DNA of 64,000 bases, taken from NCBI RefSeq assembly GCF_014267175.1, contig NZ_JACMTR010000002.1, positions 3,745,501 through 3,809,500 of the forward strand. Reading direction: 5' to 3'. Source of the stretch: Pseudonocardia sp. C8 (GTDB lineage: Bacteria > Actinomycetota > Actinomycetes > Mycobacteriales > Pseudonocardiaceae). This document shows positions 1 through 8,209 of this stretch, piece after piece (position 1 is the stretch's first letter; each line of letters starts with the position of its first letter). The translations under genes and the position numbers were made by a program. The notes under the pieces are model-generated. The model was not told the DNA's origin. It did not search any database and saw only the letters and a list, made by a program, of their open reading frames with translations.

Positions 1-423
1 CTGCTGGTGCTCGCCGGGTGTGGCGACTCGCTGGCCACCCAGCCCGGATCGTCCCGCCCGCCGACGACAACGCAGGCCCGGGCCACGACGCCGTTCTGCG
101 AGGCGCTGCAGGACAGCGAGGAGGCCGCGGAGCCCGTCAGCGGCATCGCGATCGGCAGGCCGGTGGAGAACATCGGGGAGATCGCGGCGGACGTCCGCCG
201 GGCCAACGAGCAGGTGACCGCGCTGGCCCCGCAGGAGATCCGGCCGGACTTCGACCGGGTCAACCAGCTCGCCGAGCGTCAGCTGGACCTGCTGGAGGCC
301 AACGGGGGCGACACGCTGGCCGTCGCCCGGGACCCGGAGATCGCCCGCGCCCGCGCCGACCCGAGCTACCAGGTGGCGACGCAGCGGATCAACGACTACG
401 TGCGGTCGACCTGCCCGCGGTGA
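1..423 (+). CDS. Small lipoprotein, 5' end cut by the window
   Basis: The frame is open from the first base and ends at TGA 421-423. The visible N-terminus reads LLVLAGCGDS, a classical lipobox (LAGC) in which the Cys would be lipidated after signal-peptidase II cleavage; most of the signal peptide lies outside the window. The mature part, about 130 residues, starts with a Ser/Thr/Pro-rich linker and continues into an Ala/Glu/Arg-rich, probably helical domain with Cys residues near both ends. I do not recognise the family. The last 28 nt overlap the 3' end of the convergent DUF1232 gene. A surface-anchored protein of unknown function is as far as the sequence goes. Confidence 0.75.
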   Translation: MLVLAGCGDSLATQPGSSRPPTTTQARATTPFCEALQDSEEAAEPVSGIAIGRPVENIGEIAADVRRANEQVTALAPQEIRPDFDRVNQLAERQLDLLEANGGDTLAVARDPEIARARADPSYQVATQRINDYVRSTCPR

Positions 424-812
424 ACGCCACCGTCGACGACCATCGGGGTCTCCCGGCGCCAGCCGAGGTACCGGTCGGCCTCGACCAGGAGCGACCCGCC
501 CAGCCACATCGCGACGACCGCGTCGTCGGTCAGCCCGAGGACGGTCAGGAACACCTCCGGCACGACGTCCACCGGGGAGACCAGGTAGGCCAGCGCGAGC
601 AGGAACATCGCCATCCGGCCCTTGGCCAGGTGCGGGTAGCTGCCGCGCCAGGCGTCGCGGACCATCGCCGGCAACGCCCGGACGCGGTCGACGGGGCCGG
701 GCGCACCGGGTCCGCCGCGTCGGGTCAGGGCGCGGACGAGCGTGGCGAGGGCCGCCGTGCGGCCGACCCGGCGGCCACCGGACGAAGCAGGTGCAGCGCT
801 CATGTCCTCCAC
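396..812 (-). CDS. DUF1232 (YkvA-like) membrane protein
   Basis: A 138-residue protein with the core of DUF1232: a basic N-terminal half, then the hydrophobic stretch around LLALAYLVSPVDVVPE (about residues 70-85) and a second hydrophobic segment around LTDDAVVAMWLGGSLL. The motif SPVDVVPE followed by a DDA element is diagnostic of the family, whose members are small inner-membrane proteins without a settled function. GTG 812 or ATG 803 could start it; the in-frame ATG gives MSAAP. It overlaps the lipoprotein gene tail to tail by 28 nt. The extra C-terminal tail (about 25 residues) lies in this overlap. Confidence 0.8.
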   Translation of the reverse strand: MEDMSAAPASSGGRRVGRTAALATLVRALTRRGGPGAPGPVDRVRALPAMVRDAWRGSYPHLAKGRMAMFLLALAYLVSPVDVVPEVFLTVLGLTDDAVVAMWLGGSLLVEADRYLGWRRETPMVVDGGVHRGQVDRT

Positions 813-850
813 AACGCCGGCGCCGCCGCCGGCGTTCCCGGCGGGACCGG

Positions 851-1294
851 TCAGTGACTCGCGAGGTAGATGTCGCGCAGGACGCCCGCCTCGGTGCTCA
901 TCTCCGCCAGCCGCTGCTTGACGACGTCACCGATACTGATCAGCCCGCAGAGCTTCCCGTTCTCGACGACCGGTAGGTGTCGGTGCCGCCAGCGGTTCAT
1001 CGTCGCCATGACCTCGGCGATGGAGTCGTCCGGTGAGCAGGTGATGACGTGCCGGGTCATGATGTCGGCGACGGTGAGCTTCACCAGGCCGGCGCCGTCG
1101 GACGCGAACCTGCGGACGATGTCGCGTTCGGAGACGATCCCGTCGACGCGCTCGCGGAACCCGTCGTCGGAGACCACCAGTGCGCCGATGGCCGGCGGCC
1201 CTGCGAGCCGGGCGGCGGCCTCCGGCACCGTGTTCCACGACAGCACGGTGTGCACCGAATCGCCCTTGAACTGCAGGATGTCGGACACCTTCAT
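851..1294 (-). CDS. Tandem CBS-domain protein
   Basis: 147 residues made of two CBS motifs. The first carries VDGIVSERDIVRRF (about residues 60-75) and the second LCGLISIGDVVKQR (about residues 120-135), the usual hydrophobic strand plus D-[IV]-V helix start of each motif. Free-standing CBS pairs bind adenosyl nucleotides and act as energy or redox sensors, often on thioredoxin or dehydrogenases; no partner domain is present here. ATG 1294 is preferred over an upstream in-frame codon at 1324 because GGGAG lies 6 nt upstream. It diverges from the ThDP enzyme at 1401, with about 100 nt between them. Confidence 0.88.
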   Translation of the reverse strand: MKVSDILQFKGDSVHTVLSWNTVPEAAARLAGPPAIGALVVSDDGFRERVDGIVSERDIVRRFASDGAGLVKLTVADIMTRHVITCSPDDSIAEVMATMNRWRHRHLPVVENGKLCGLISIGDVVKQRLAEMSTEAGVLRDIYLASH

Positions 1295-1400
1295 GGGACG
1301 CTCCCTTCCCCTGGACCCGAACACTCGAAGTGTCCGCCCTCACAGTCGTGTTGTACAAGCGATCGAGCCCCGTGATCGGCGGAGGAACGGGAGGACCCGG

Positions 1401-3008
1401 GTGAGCAGGACGAATGCGACCGTGGCGGCCGACATCCTCGGCGTGCTCCACCAGTCGGGCGCGACGACCGTGTTCGGCCTGCCGGGGGTGCACAACCTCC
1501 CGTTCTTCGGGCCGGGCCCGGGCTCGCCGGTGGTGGTGCGGCACGAGCAGGCGGCCACGTTCGCCGCGGACGGCTGGGCACGCCGGTCCGGCCGGCTCGG
1601 TGCGGCCGTCGTCACCACCGGGCCCGGTGCGACCAACGCGCTCACCGGGTTCGGCGAGGCGGCCGCGGCGGGCTCCCCGGTGGTGCTCGTCGCCTCGGAG
1701 ATCCCGCAGCGGCTGCGCCGCGACGGCCGGCTGCGCGGGGTGCTGCACGAGTCCCGCGACCAGGCGGCGGTGTTCGCGCCGCTGGCGAAGGCGGTGTTCA
1801 CGCCGCGTACCGCCGCCGAGGCGGCGACGGCGATCCGGGAGGCGGTGGCCCTCGCGACCGCCCCGCCGCGGGGGCCGGTGTACGTCGACGTCCCGGCCGA
1901 CGTGCTCGGCGCCCCACCCTCGCCACCCGATCCGTGCGGCTCGGGCACGACGAGCGGTGGCCGCACGAGGCCGGACCGCACCGCGGCCGGCGACGTGCGG
2001 GCGGTCGCCCCGGTCGTCGGGGGTGCGCGGACCGTCGTCTGGGCCGGGCCGGGCTGCCTCGACGCGCCCGGGCCCGTCGCCGCGCTCGCCCGGCACCTCG
2101 GCGCGCCGCTGGTCACCGCGTTCGGCGCCCGCGGGCTCGACGGCGCGCTCGCCGCTCCCCCGCACGAACCGGAGGTCGCCGAGCTGATCGGCGCGGCGGA
2201 CGTCCTGCTCGCCGTCGGCGGCGGCCTCGACGGCATGAACACCCGCAACTGGACGATGCCCCGCCCGGCCACGCTGGTCACGCTGGATCCGGTGCCGCCG
2301 CCCGACCCACCGGAGTGGGCCGACGCGCACGCCCTGACCGGTGACGTCGGCGAGCTGGCCGGGGCACTGCGGGCCGCGACCCCCGCCCGCGCGCCGTGGT
2401 GGGACACCGACCTCGCCGTCCGGGTGCGCGACCGGCTGCGGGCCGATCCGGCCACCGCGGAGGCGTTCGCGCTGGTCGAGGCGGTGGAGTCGGTGACGAC
2501 GGCCGGTGCCGCGCTGGTCTGCGACATGGCCGTCGCCGGCTACTGGACCGGCGGATACGCCCGGCTCGCCGGTCCCCGCGGGCTCGCCTACCCGGTCGGC
2601 TGGGGCACGCTCGGGTTCGGGCTGCCCGCGGCGATCGGGGTCGCCGCCACCGGGACACCCACGCTGGCCGTGGTCGGGGACGGCGGGCTCGCGATGGCCG
2701 TCGGCGAGCTCGCGACGCTGGTCCAGGAGCGGCTGCCGGTGACCGTGCTGGTCGTCGACGACGGCGGCTACGGGATGCTGCGCTACGACCAGGACCGGGC
2801 CGGGGCGCCGCACGCGGGCGTCGACCTGCACACCCCGGATCTCGTCGCGCTGGCCGGGGCGTACGGGCTGGACGCGGTGGACACCGGGATCGACGGGCTC
2901 GGGGCCGCGCTGCGCGACGCCGCCGGGTCGGGCCGCCCGCGCCTGGTGCGGGTCGCGGCGGCGCTGCTGCCGCCGCGCACCACGTCCCCACGCTGGCACG
3001 ACACCTGA
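1401..3008 (+). CDS. ThDP-dependent acetolactate synthase/benzoylformate decarboxylase-like enzyme
   Basis: 535 residues with the three domains of the ThDP decarboxylase/acetolactate synthase superfamily: PYR domain (about 1-165) with the catalytic Glu in RHEQAATFAADGW (E49), a central domain, and a PP domain with the cofactor motif GDGG at 426-429 closed by DDGGYGM. The usual Asn-Asn end of the ThDP motif is Asp-Asp here. GTG 1401 follows GGAGG; the frame upstream is open to 870 but that stretch is antisense to the CBS gene. It is related to the second ThDP enzyme (4961-6607) and may act on a 2-oxo acid; it lies on the opposite strand, tail to tail with the MFS gene. The exact reaction cannot be told from the sequence. 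Confidence 0.85.
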   Translation: MSRTNATVAADILGVLHQSGATTVFGLPGVHNLPFFGPGPGSPVVVRHEQAATFAADGWARRSGRLGAAVVTTGPGATNALTGFGEAAAAGSPVVLVASEIPQRLRRDGRLRGVLHESRDQAAVFAPLAKAVFTPRTAAEAATAIREAVALATAPPRGPVYVDVPADVLGAPPSPPDPCGSGTTSGGRTRPDRTAAGDVRAVAPVVGGARTVVWAGPGCLDAPGPVAALARHLGAPLVTAFGARGLDGALAAPPHEPEVAELIGAADVLLAVGGGLDGMNTRNWTMPRPATLVTLDPVPPPDPPEWADAHALTGDVGELAGALRAATPARAPWWDTDLAVRVRDRLRADPATAEAFALVEAVESVTTAGAALVCDMAVAGYWTGGYARLAGPRGLAYPVGWGTLGFGLPAAIGVAATGTPTLAVVGDGGLAMAVGELATLVQERLPVTVLVVDDGGYGMLRYDQDRAGAPHAGVDLHTPDLVALAGAYGLDAVDTGIDGLGAALRDAAGSGRPRLVRVAAALLPPRTTSPRWHDT

Positions 3009-3054
3009 GGGCGGTGCCGGGCGACGGCCGGTCGGGGCCGCAGCCGGCGTCCGC

Positions 3055-4428
3055 TCAGGGAGAGACCTCCTCCAGCTGCCGGTTGCGGGTCTCCGGCCCG
3101 AACAGCACGATGAGCGCCCCGAGCGCGGCGACCCCGCCGAGCAGCGCGAACGCGGTCGCGATGCTGCCCGCGGTGACCGCCCCGGCGACCACGATCGGCC
3201 CGAGGATGACACCGACCCGGTTGAACGCGGCCCCGATGCTGGTGCCCAGCGCCCGGGAACGGGTCGGGAACAGCTCCGGCGAGTACAGGTACAGCGTGAT
3301 GTTGGAGGCGAAGCTGCACAGGGCCGCGATCGTGGTGAGCGCCGCGACCTGGGCCACCCCGGACGCGCCGAGCGCGGCCAGCACGATCAGCGTCCCCGCC
3401 GTGAGCGCCATGCCGAGCCCGAGGACGGCCCGCCGGCCGATCCGGTCCACGCCCAGCGCGGCCAGCACGCAGCCGAGGAAGCCGGCCGCGGTCGCCAGCA
3501 GGGACAGCTGCAGCGCCTGGTCGAGCGGGAGCTTGTAGCTGCCGGTGTAGATCGTGGGCAGCCAGGAGGTCAGGCCGTAGTTGACGAAGAACGCGGTGAA
3601 CCAGAGCCCGCAGACCAGCAGCAGCCGCCCGCGGTAGCGGCCCGCGACCAGCTCGCGGACCCGGTCCCCCGCCGGCGGTGCGTCCTGCACGGTGACCGTC
3701 TCGGCGGCCGCGGGCAGGTCGCGGCCGGTGGAGCGTTCCACCGCGGTCTCGATCCGGTCCAGCTCGGTCTCGGCCTCGGCGTACCGGCCGCGGGCGGCGA
3801 GCCAGCGCGGGGACTCCGGAACGTGCCGCTTGATCAGCACCAGCATCACGATCGGCAGCGCACCGACGAGGTAGATCGACCGCCACCCCAGGGTCGGGAC
3901 CATCCAGGTCGCCAGCAGCGCCGCGAACAGCGTGCCGGCCGGGAACACGAGCTCGTAGAGCAGCACGAACCGGCCGCGGCCGTGGGCCCGGGCCAGCTCG
4001 CCGATGTAGGCGGCGGCCACCGGGACCTCACCGCCGATGCCGAGGCCCTGCACGAACCGCAGCAGCACGAATGCCGCGAACGATGGGCTGAAGAACAGCC
4101 CGATGCTGGCGAGGACGGTGAGCGCGAGGGCGATCCGGATCGTCCGGACCCGGCCGAGGGTGTCGGCGGCCCACCCGGACATCAGGGCACCGACCAGCAT
4201 GCCGACCGAGCCGGCGGTGACGGCGAGGGTCATCTGGCCGGGGCCGAGCCCCCACTCCGCGCGGATCGGGGGCAGCGTGTAGGCGACGAGCAGCTGGTCG
4301 AAGGCCTCGAAGAAGGTGACCACACCGATGATCAGCCGGACCTTCACGTGCCAGCGGGAGTGCGGGATCCGTTCGAGCCGCGCCATCAGCGAGTGGGCGG
4401 CTCCGGTCGAGTGCCGTGCAGAGGTCAT
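3055..4428 (-). CDS. MFS transporter, metabolite:H+ symporter type
   Basis: 457 residues with twelve predicted membrane segments. FFEAFDQLLVAYTLPPIRAEW marks helix 1, GWAADTLGRVRTIRI the loop 2-3 motif (G-x3-D-x2-G-R-[KR]) of the major facilitator superfamily, and PESPRWLAARGRY the end of helix 6 typical of the sugar/aromatic-acid porter branch. It is the last gene of the minus-strand catabolic series and probably imports its substrate, an aromatic or other carboxylic acid. Its translation start lies next to a perfect 17-bp tandem repeat that duplicates the ribosome binding site. Function as an importer is inferred from family and position. Confidence 0.85.
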   Translation of the reverse strand: MTSARHSTGAAHSLMARLERIPHSRWHVKVRLIIGVVTFFEAFDQLLVAYTLPPIRAEWGLGPGQMTLAVTAGSVGMLVGALMSGWAADTLGRVRTIRIALALTVLASIGLFFSPSFAAFVLLRFVQGLGIGGEVPVAAAYIGELARAHGRGRFVLLYELVFPAGTLFAALLATWMVPTLGWRSIYLVGALPIVMLVLIKRHVPESPRWLAARGRYAEAETELDRIETAVERSTGRDLPAAAETVTVQDAPPAGDRVRELVAGRYRGRLLLVCGLWFTAFFVNYGLTSWLPTIYTGSYKLPLDQALQLSLLATAAGFLGCVLAALGVDRIGRRAVLGLGMALTAGTLIVLAALGASGVAQVAALTTIAALCSFASNITLYLYSPELFPTRSRALGTSIGAAFNRVGVILGPIVVAGAVTAGSIATAFALLGGVAALGALIVLFGPETRNRQLEEVSP

Positions 4429-4430
4429 CG

Positions 4431-4464
4431 TGGCGTCCTTGTCACTGTGGCGTCCTTGTCACTG
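4431..4464 (-). repeat. Perfect 17-bp tandem duplication carrying the ribosome binding site of the MFS gene
   Basis: Two adjacent perfect copies of TGGCGTCCTTGTCACTG (4431-4447 and 4448-4464, plus-strand reading) sit immediately before the MFS start at 4428, followed by decayed partial copies up to about 4485. On the coding strand each copy contains AAGGA; the proximal one is 7 nt from the ATG. The duplication therefore supplies two Shine-Dalgarno-like elements. Confidence 0.7.
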
Positions 4465-4499
4465 TGCCGTGTCTCTGTGGCGTGTCTGTCGGGGTTGTG

Positions 4500-4964
4500 T
4501 CACCGGGGTGTCAGGTGGTGGTGCCCGTCGACGAGGTCCGGCCCGGGCAGGCCGAGCCGGTCGGCGGCGCGGGCCGCGGCCGGCATCCCGGCACCGGCCC
4601 CGGCCAGCCGGATCGCGGCGGGCACGATCCCGAGCCGGCCCGTGAGGTGGTCGACCGCGCCGTCGACGTCGGCGTCGACGTCGGCCGGGTCGAGGCCCGC
4701 GTACGCGGCCGCGGCGCGGTCGGGGTGCGGGTAGTCGGGTCCACCGTCGCGGAAGTACAGGTAGGGCACGACGACGAGCGACCCGCCCGCCGCGGTGGCG
4801 CGTGCGCGGGCCTCCAGCTCGGCGTCGATGCCCGGCTCGCCGTGCACGATCACGACGGCGCCACCGGGGGCCCGCTCGTCTCCGGTGACGAACAGCGGGG
4901 CCGACGTGGTGTGCACGACGCGGCCGCGGTTGGCCGGCCCGTGCGCGTGGTGGTGCTCGCTCAC
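4500..4964 (-). CDS. Short dienelactone-hydrolase-like protein without a nucleophile
   Basis: 154 residues resembling the first two thirds of the dienelactone hydrolase fold: VVIVHGEPGID near residue 38, GGSLVVVPYLYFRDGGPDYPH near 60-80, then a strand-turn-helix AIRLAGAGAGMPAAARAAD where the family has its nucleophile elbow (G-x-C-x-G). Here the elbow reads A-G-A-G-M with no Cys or Ser, and the C-terminal part with the catalytic Asp and His is missing (usual length about 230). GTG 4964 overlaps the stop of the ThDP enzyme by 4 nt, so both are probably co-translated. It may be a non-catalytic remnant or a binding protein. Confidence 0.6.
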   Translation of the reverse strand: MSEHHHAHGPANRGRVVHTTSAPLFVTGDERAPGGAVVIVHGEPGIDAELEARARATAAGGSLVVVPYLYFRDGGPDYPHPDRAAAAYAGLDPADVDADVDGAVDHLTGRLGIVPAAIRLAGAGAGMPAAARAADRLGLPGPDLVDGHHHLTPR

Positions 4965-6607
4965 CGGTCGTCACCACCGTCGGGCACGTGCACCGGTGGC
5001 ACGAACGGCACCGCCATCGGCCCGATCGCGGTGAGGTCGACCTCGACGATCGACGGCGCGTGCTCGGCGAGCGCCTTGGCCAGCGCCTCGTCGAACGCGG
5101 GGGCGTCGGTCACCAGCCGGTGCTCCAGCCCGACCGACCGGGCCAGGGTGCCGAAGTCCGGGGTGTACAGATCGACCCCGGCCCGCCGGCTGCCGGTGGC
5201 CTCCTGCATGGAACGCAGCACGCCGTAGCCGCCGTCGTTGAACACGACCAGCACCAGCCAGGGCCGCTGCTGGGCGAGCGTGGCGATCTCGCCGAGGTGC
5301 ACGGACAGGCCGCCGTCGCCGGCCATCACCAGCGTGGGGACGTCCGGCCGGGCCTCGGCGGCGCCGAGGCCCATTGCCAGGCCCTGCCCGATCCCGCCGC
5401 CGAGCGGGAACACGTTCGTCGCCGGGTCGAGCACTGGCAGCAGCCGGTTCCCCCAGGTGCTGGACGGCACGGTCACGTCGCGGGCGATCACCGACCGCGC
5501 GGGCAGCCGCTCGCGCACCGCGTCGCAGACGACGTCGTAGGGGGCGACCGCGGCACGGTGCGCGGCCCGGACGGCGGCCCGGGTCTCGCGGGCCCGGTCG
5601 GCCCAGCCCGGTTCGGCCGTGTGGTCACCGGTCCGGTCGAGCAGCCCGGTGAGCACCTCGGCGGCGTCACCGACCACCCCGGCCGTGGCCGGGTAGCTGC
5701 GGCCGATCGCGCGCGGGTCGACGTCGATCTGCACCGACCGTGCGGGCAGCAGCAGCGAGAACTGGGCGGTCTCGTTGGACCGGAAGTGCGAGCCGATGCC
5801 GATCAGCAGGTCGGCGTCGATGACGAGCTCGCGGGCGGAAGGTGCGGTCCCGTAGTTCCCGACGACGAGCTCGTGCGTCTCCGGCACGGCGCCGCGGCCG
5901 GCGTTGCTGGTCAGCAGCGGCGCGCCGAGCCGCTCGACCAGCTCCCGCAGCTGCGGGCCGGCCGCGCGGGCGCCGCCACCGGCCCAGACCAGTGGACGGC
6001 GGGCGGAGCGCACCAACTCGGCCGCCGCGTCCAGCGCGGCCGGGTCCGGTGCCGCGGGGCGCCCGGGCGGGACCGGGGTCGCGGGCGCGCCGGCCTGCGC
6101 GGCGTACTGCAGGTCGATCGGCCATTCGACGCTGACCGGGCCCTGCGGCGGGGTGAGCGCGCGGGCGGCGGCGTCGCGCAGCGCCGGCCCGGCCGCGGCG
6201 GGCGTCCGGATCGTGGCCGCGTGGGCCGAGACCGCGCGGAGCATGCCGGCCTGGTCGGGCGTCTCGTGGATCACGCCGCGGCCCTGGCCGAGGTACTCGC
6301 TGTCGATCTGGCCGGTGACGTGCAGGACGCGGCTGCCGGCGGCGAGCGCCTCGATCAGCGCCCCGGCCGCGTTCCCGGCACCGGTGCCGGTGCTGGTGAC
6401 GGCGACTCCGAGGCCGCCGGAGGCCCGGGCGTAGCCGTCGGCGGCGTTGACGGCGGCGGCCTCGTGCCGCACCGGGACGAACATCCCCGCCGCGTCGAGC
6501 GCCTCGACGAGCGGCAGGTTGTGCACGCTGACGACACCGAAGGCGCGGGTCACGCCGTGGTCACGTAGCAGGGCGACGAGCAGGTCGCCGCCGTTCGGGC
6601 GGGCCAT
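4961..6607 (-). CDS. ThDP-dependent 2-oxo acid decarboxylase-like enzyme
   Basis: 548 residues. The PYR domain carries the catalytic Glu in RHEAAAVNAADGYARA (E49), the middle domain ends near residue 320, and the PP domain has MAGDGG (430-433) and FNDGGYGV, the cofactor motif. The pattern fits benzoylformate decarboxylase, acetolactate synthase and oxalyl-CoA decarboxylase relatives. Within the island it is flanked by SDRs and by a dienelactone-hydrolase-like gene, so a role in decarboxylating or ligating a 2-oxo acid released from a cleaved ring is plausible; the separate aldehyde dehydrogenase at 13716 could oxidise an aldehyde product. Substrate unknown. The gene shares GTGA with the following gene. 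Confidence 0.85.
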   Translation of the reverse strand: MARPNGGDLLVALLRDHGVTRAFGVVSVHNLPLVEALDAAGMFVPVRHEAAAVNAADGYARASGGLGVAVTSTGTGAGNAAGALIEALAAGSRVLHVTGQIDSEYLGQGRGVIHETPDQAGMLRAVSAHAATIRTPAAAGPALRDAAARALTPPQGPVSVEWPIDLQYAAQAGAPATPVPPGRPAAPDPAALDAAAELVRSARRPLVWAGGGARAAGPQLRELVERLGAPLLTSNAGRGAVPETHELVVGNYGTAPSARELVIDADLLIGIGSHFRSNETAQFSLLLPARSVQIDVDPRAIGRSYPATAGVVGDAAEVLTGLLDRTGDHTAEPGWADRARETRAAVRAAHRAAVAPYDVVCDAVRERLPARSVIARDVTVPSSTWGNRLLPVLDPATNVFPLGGGIGQGLAMGLGAAEARPDVPTLVMAGDGGLSVHLGEIATLAQQRPWLVLVVFNDGGYGVLRSMQEATGSRRAGVDLYTPDFGTLARSVGLEHRLVTDAPAFDEALAKALAEHAPSIVEVDLTAIGPMAVPFVPPVHVPDGGDDR

Positions 6608-6641
6608 GGTTCCTCCGTGGTGGGCGGTCGGTTCGGGCCGG

Positions 6642-7424
6642 TCAGACGTAGCGGGCGACGCCGCCGCCGACGTCGAGCGTCGCGCCGGTGACGTAGGAGC
6701 TGCGCGGTGAGAGCAGCGAGACGATCGGGAAGGCGACCTCGTCGGCGGTGCCGAGCCGCCCGAGCGCGACGCCGCGGTCGGCGGCGAGCGCGCCGGCCCA
6801 GGTGTCGAAGTCCTGCGCGGAGCCGGATTCGGCGTACCGGCGCCGCCACTGGCCGGTGTCGATCAGGCCGAGGCAGACCGAGTTGACCCGGATGCCGTCC
6901 GGGGCGAGCTCGGTGGACAGCGTGGTGGCCAGGTTGAGCAGCGCGGCCCGGGCCGCCGAGGTCGCGGCCAGGCGCGGCTCGGGCTGGCGGGCCAGGATCG
7001 CGTTGACCGCGACGACCGCGCCGGCGTCGCTGCGGCGCAGCCAGGGCAGGGCCGCGCGCACCGGGTTCAGGACGCCGGCCAGCTTGAGCCGGACCTCCTC
7101 GTCCCACTGGTCGTCGGTGGTCTCCAGCACCCGCGACATCAGCGAGCGCCCGGCGTTGGCGACGATCCCGTCGATGCCGCCGAGGTCCCCGGCTGCCTCG
7201 GTCACGAACTCCTCGACCGCGGCCGGGTCGCGGACGTCCGCCGCGGCGGCGAACACCCGGCCGGGGCCGGGCAGCGGGTCGAGCGCGGCGCGGAGCCGGT
7301 CGGCGTCGCGAGCGCAGGCCGCCACGTGGGCGCCCTCGGCCCGCAGCAGGCCCGCGACGGCGAGCCCGACACCGGAACTCGCCCCGGTGACGACGACCGT
7401 GCGGCCCTTCAGCCCGAGATCCAT
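6642..7424 (-). CDS. SDR-fold protein with a lost catalytic triad
   Basis: 260 residues of the short-chain dehydrogenase/reductase fold. The cofactor motif TGASSGVG (13-20) and the VANAG motif (88-92) are intact. The catalytic residues are not: the Tyr-x3-Lys position reads T155-S-A-A-R159, and the usual Ser is N141 in AVVAVNAIL. ATG 7424 is chosen because the protein begins MDLGLKGRTVVVTG, the normal SDR N-terminus; the frame is open further upstream only as antisense overlap. It may bind NAD(P) without oxidising alcohols, or use other residues; some aromatic-pathway SDRs tolerate such changes. It lies between the ThDP enzyme and a canonical SDR. Confidence 0.8.
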   Translation of the reverse strand: MDLGLKGRTVVVTGASSGVGLAVAGLLRAEGAHVAACARDADRLRAALDPLPGPGRVFAAAADVRDPAAVEEFVTEAAGDLGGIDGIVANAGRSLMSRVLETTDDQWDEEVRLKLAGVLNPVRAALPWLRRSDAGAVVAVNAILARQPEPRLAATSAARAALLNLATTLSTELAPDGIRVNSVCLGLIDTGQWRRRYAESGSAQDFDTWAGALAADRGVALGRLGTADEVAFPIVSLLSPRSSYVTGATLDVGGGVARYV

Positions 7425-7444
7425 GGTGTTCCCTTCAGCGTCCT

Positions 7445-8209
7445 TCAGCGGCAGACGAAGCCGCCGTCGACCAGCAGCGTCTGCCCGGTGACGTAGGCGG
7501 CGGAGTCGGAGAGCAGGAACCGGACGGCGCCGGTGACGTCGTCGGGCTGCTGGGTGCGGGTGAGTGCCCGGTTCAGCCGGAACAGCTCGTGGCGTTCCGC
7601 GGGGATGCTGCGGGTCGCCTCGGTCTCGGTGATGCCGGGCGCGACCGCGTTGACCGTGATCCCGTCCGGGCCGGCGTCGCGGGCCATCGCCCTGGTCATG
7701 CCGACCACGGCGTTCTTCGAGGTCACGTAGTGCAGCAGCCGCGGGGGCCCGTAGAAGGCGACGTCGGAGGCGATGTGCACGATCCGCCCGGCGCCGGCGG
7801 CCCGCATGCCCGGGTAGAGCGCGCGGGCGACCAGCCAGGGTCCGCGGACGTTGACCCGCAGCACCCGGTCGAAGTCGTCGGCCGGCAGGTCGGCGAAGTG
7901 CTTCCCGCCGACGCCGTCGGCCAGGGCGGCGTTGTTCACCAGACCCCAGGCGCCGCCGAGCCCGTCGACGGCGGCGGCCAGCGCGGCCACCGAGGTCTCG
8001 TCGGCGACGTCGGTGTCGTGCCGGTGCACGGTCCCTCCGGCTGCGGTGAGCTCGGCGGTGGCGGACGCGGCCGTGTCCGGGTTCCGCTCGGCCAGCACGA
8101 TCCGGGCCCCGGCGCGGACCAGCTCGTGGGAGATCGCCAGGCCGAGCCCGCGCCCGCCCCCGGTGACGACCACGACCCGGCCGGCCAGGTCCCCGAACGC
8201 CGCGCTCAC
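7445..8209 (-). CDS. Canonical SDR oxidoreductase
   Basis: 254 residues with TGGGRGLG near the N-terminus (NAD(P) binding), NNAALAD (fold-stabilising NNAG equivalent), the catalytic Ser in IASDVAF, and Y-V-T-S-K. It ends GQTLLVDGGFVCR, the usual SDR C-terminus. GTG 8209 overlaps the stop of the alpha/beta hydrolase by 4 nt (GTGA). In ring-hydroxylation pathways an SDR of this kind dehydrogenates the cis-diol formed by the Rieske oxygenase or oxidises a side-chain alcohol; which applies cannot be decided here. Confidence 0.87.
   Translation of the reverse strand: MSAAFGDLAGRVVVVTGGGRGLGLAISHELVRAGARIVLAERNPDTAASATAELTAAGGTVHRHDTDVADETSVAALAAAVDGLGGAWGLVNNAALADGVGGKHFADLPADDFDRVLRVNVRGPWLVARALYPGMRAAGAGRIVHIASDVAFYGPPRLLHYVTSKNAVVGMTRAMARDAGPDGITVNAVAPGITETEATRSIPAERHELFRLNRALTRTQQPDDVTGAVRFLLSDSAAYVTGQTLLVDGGFVCR

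Noticed and set aside
870..1400. N-terminal extension of the ThDP enzyme at 1401
   Set aside because: That stretch is antisense to the CBS gene; the natural N-terminus with an SD starts at 1401.
927..3212. 761-codon minus-strand frame
   Set aside because: Antisense of the CBS/ThDP genes; Arg-rich, no motif.
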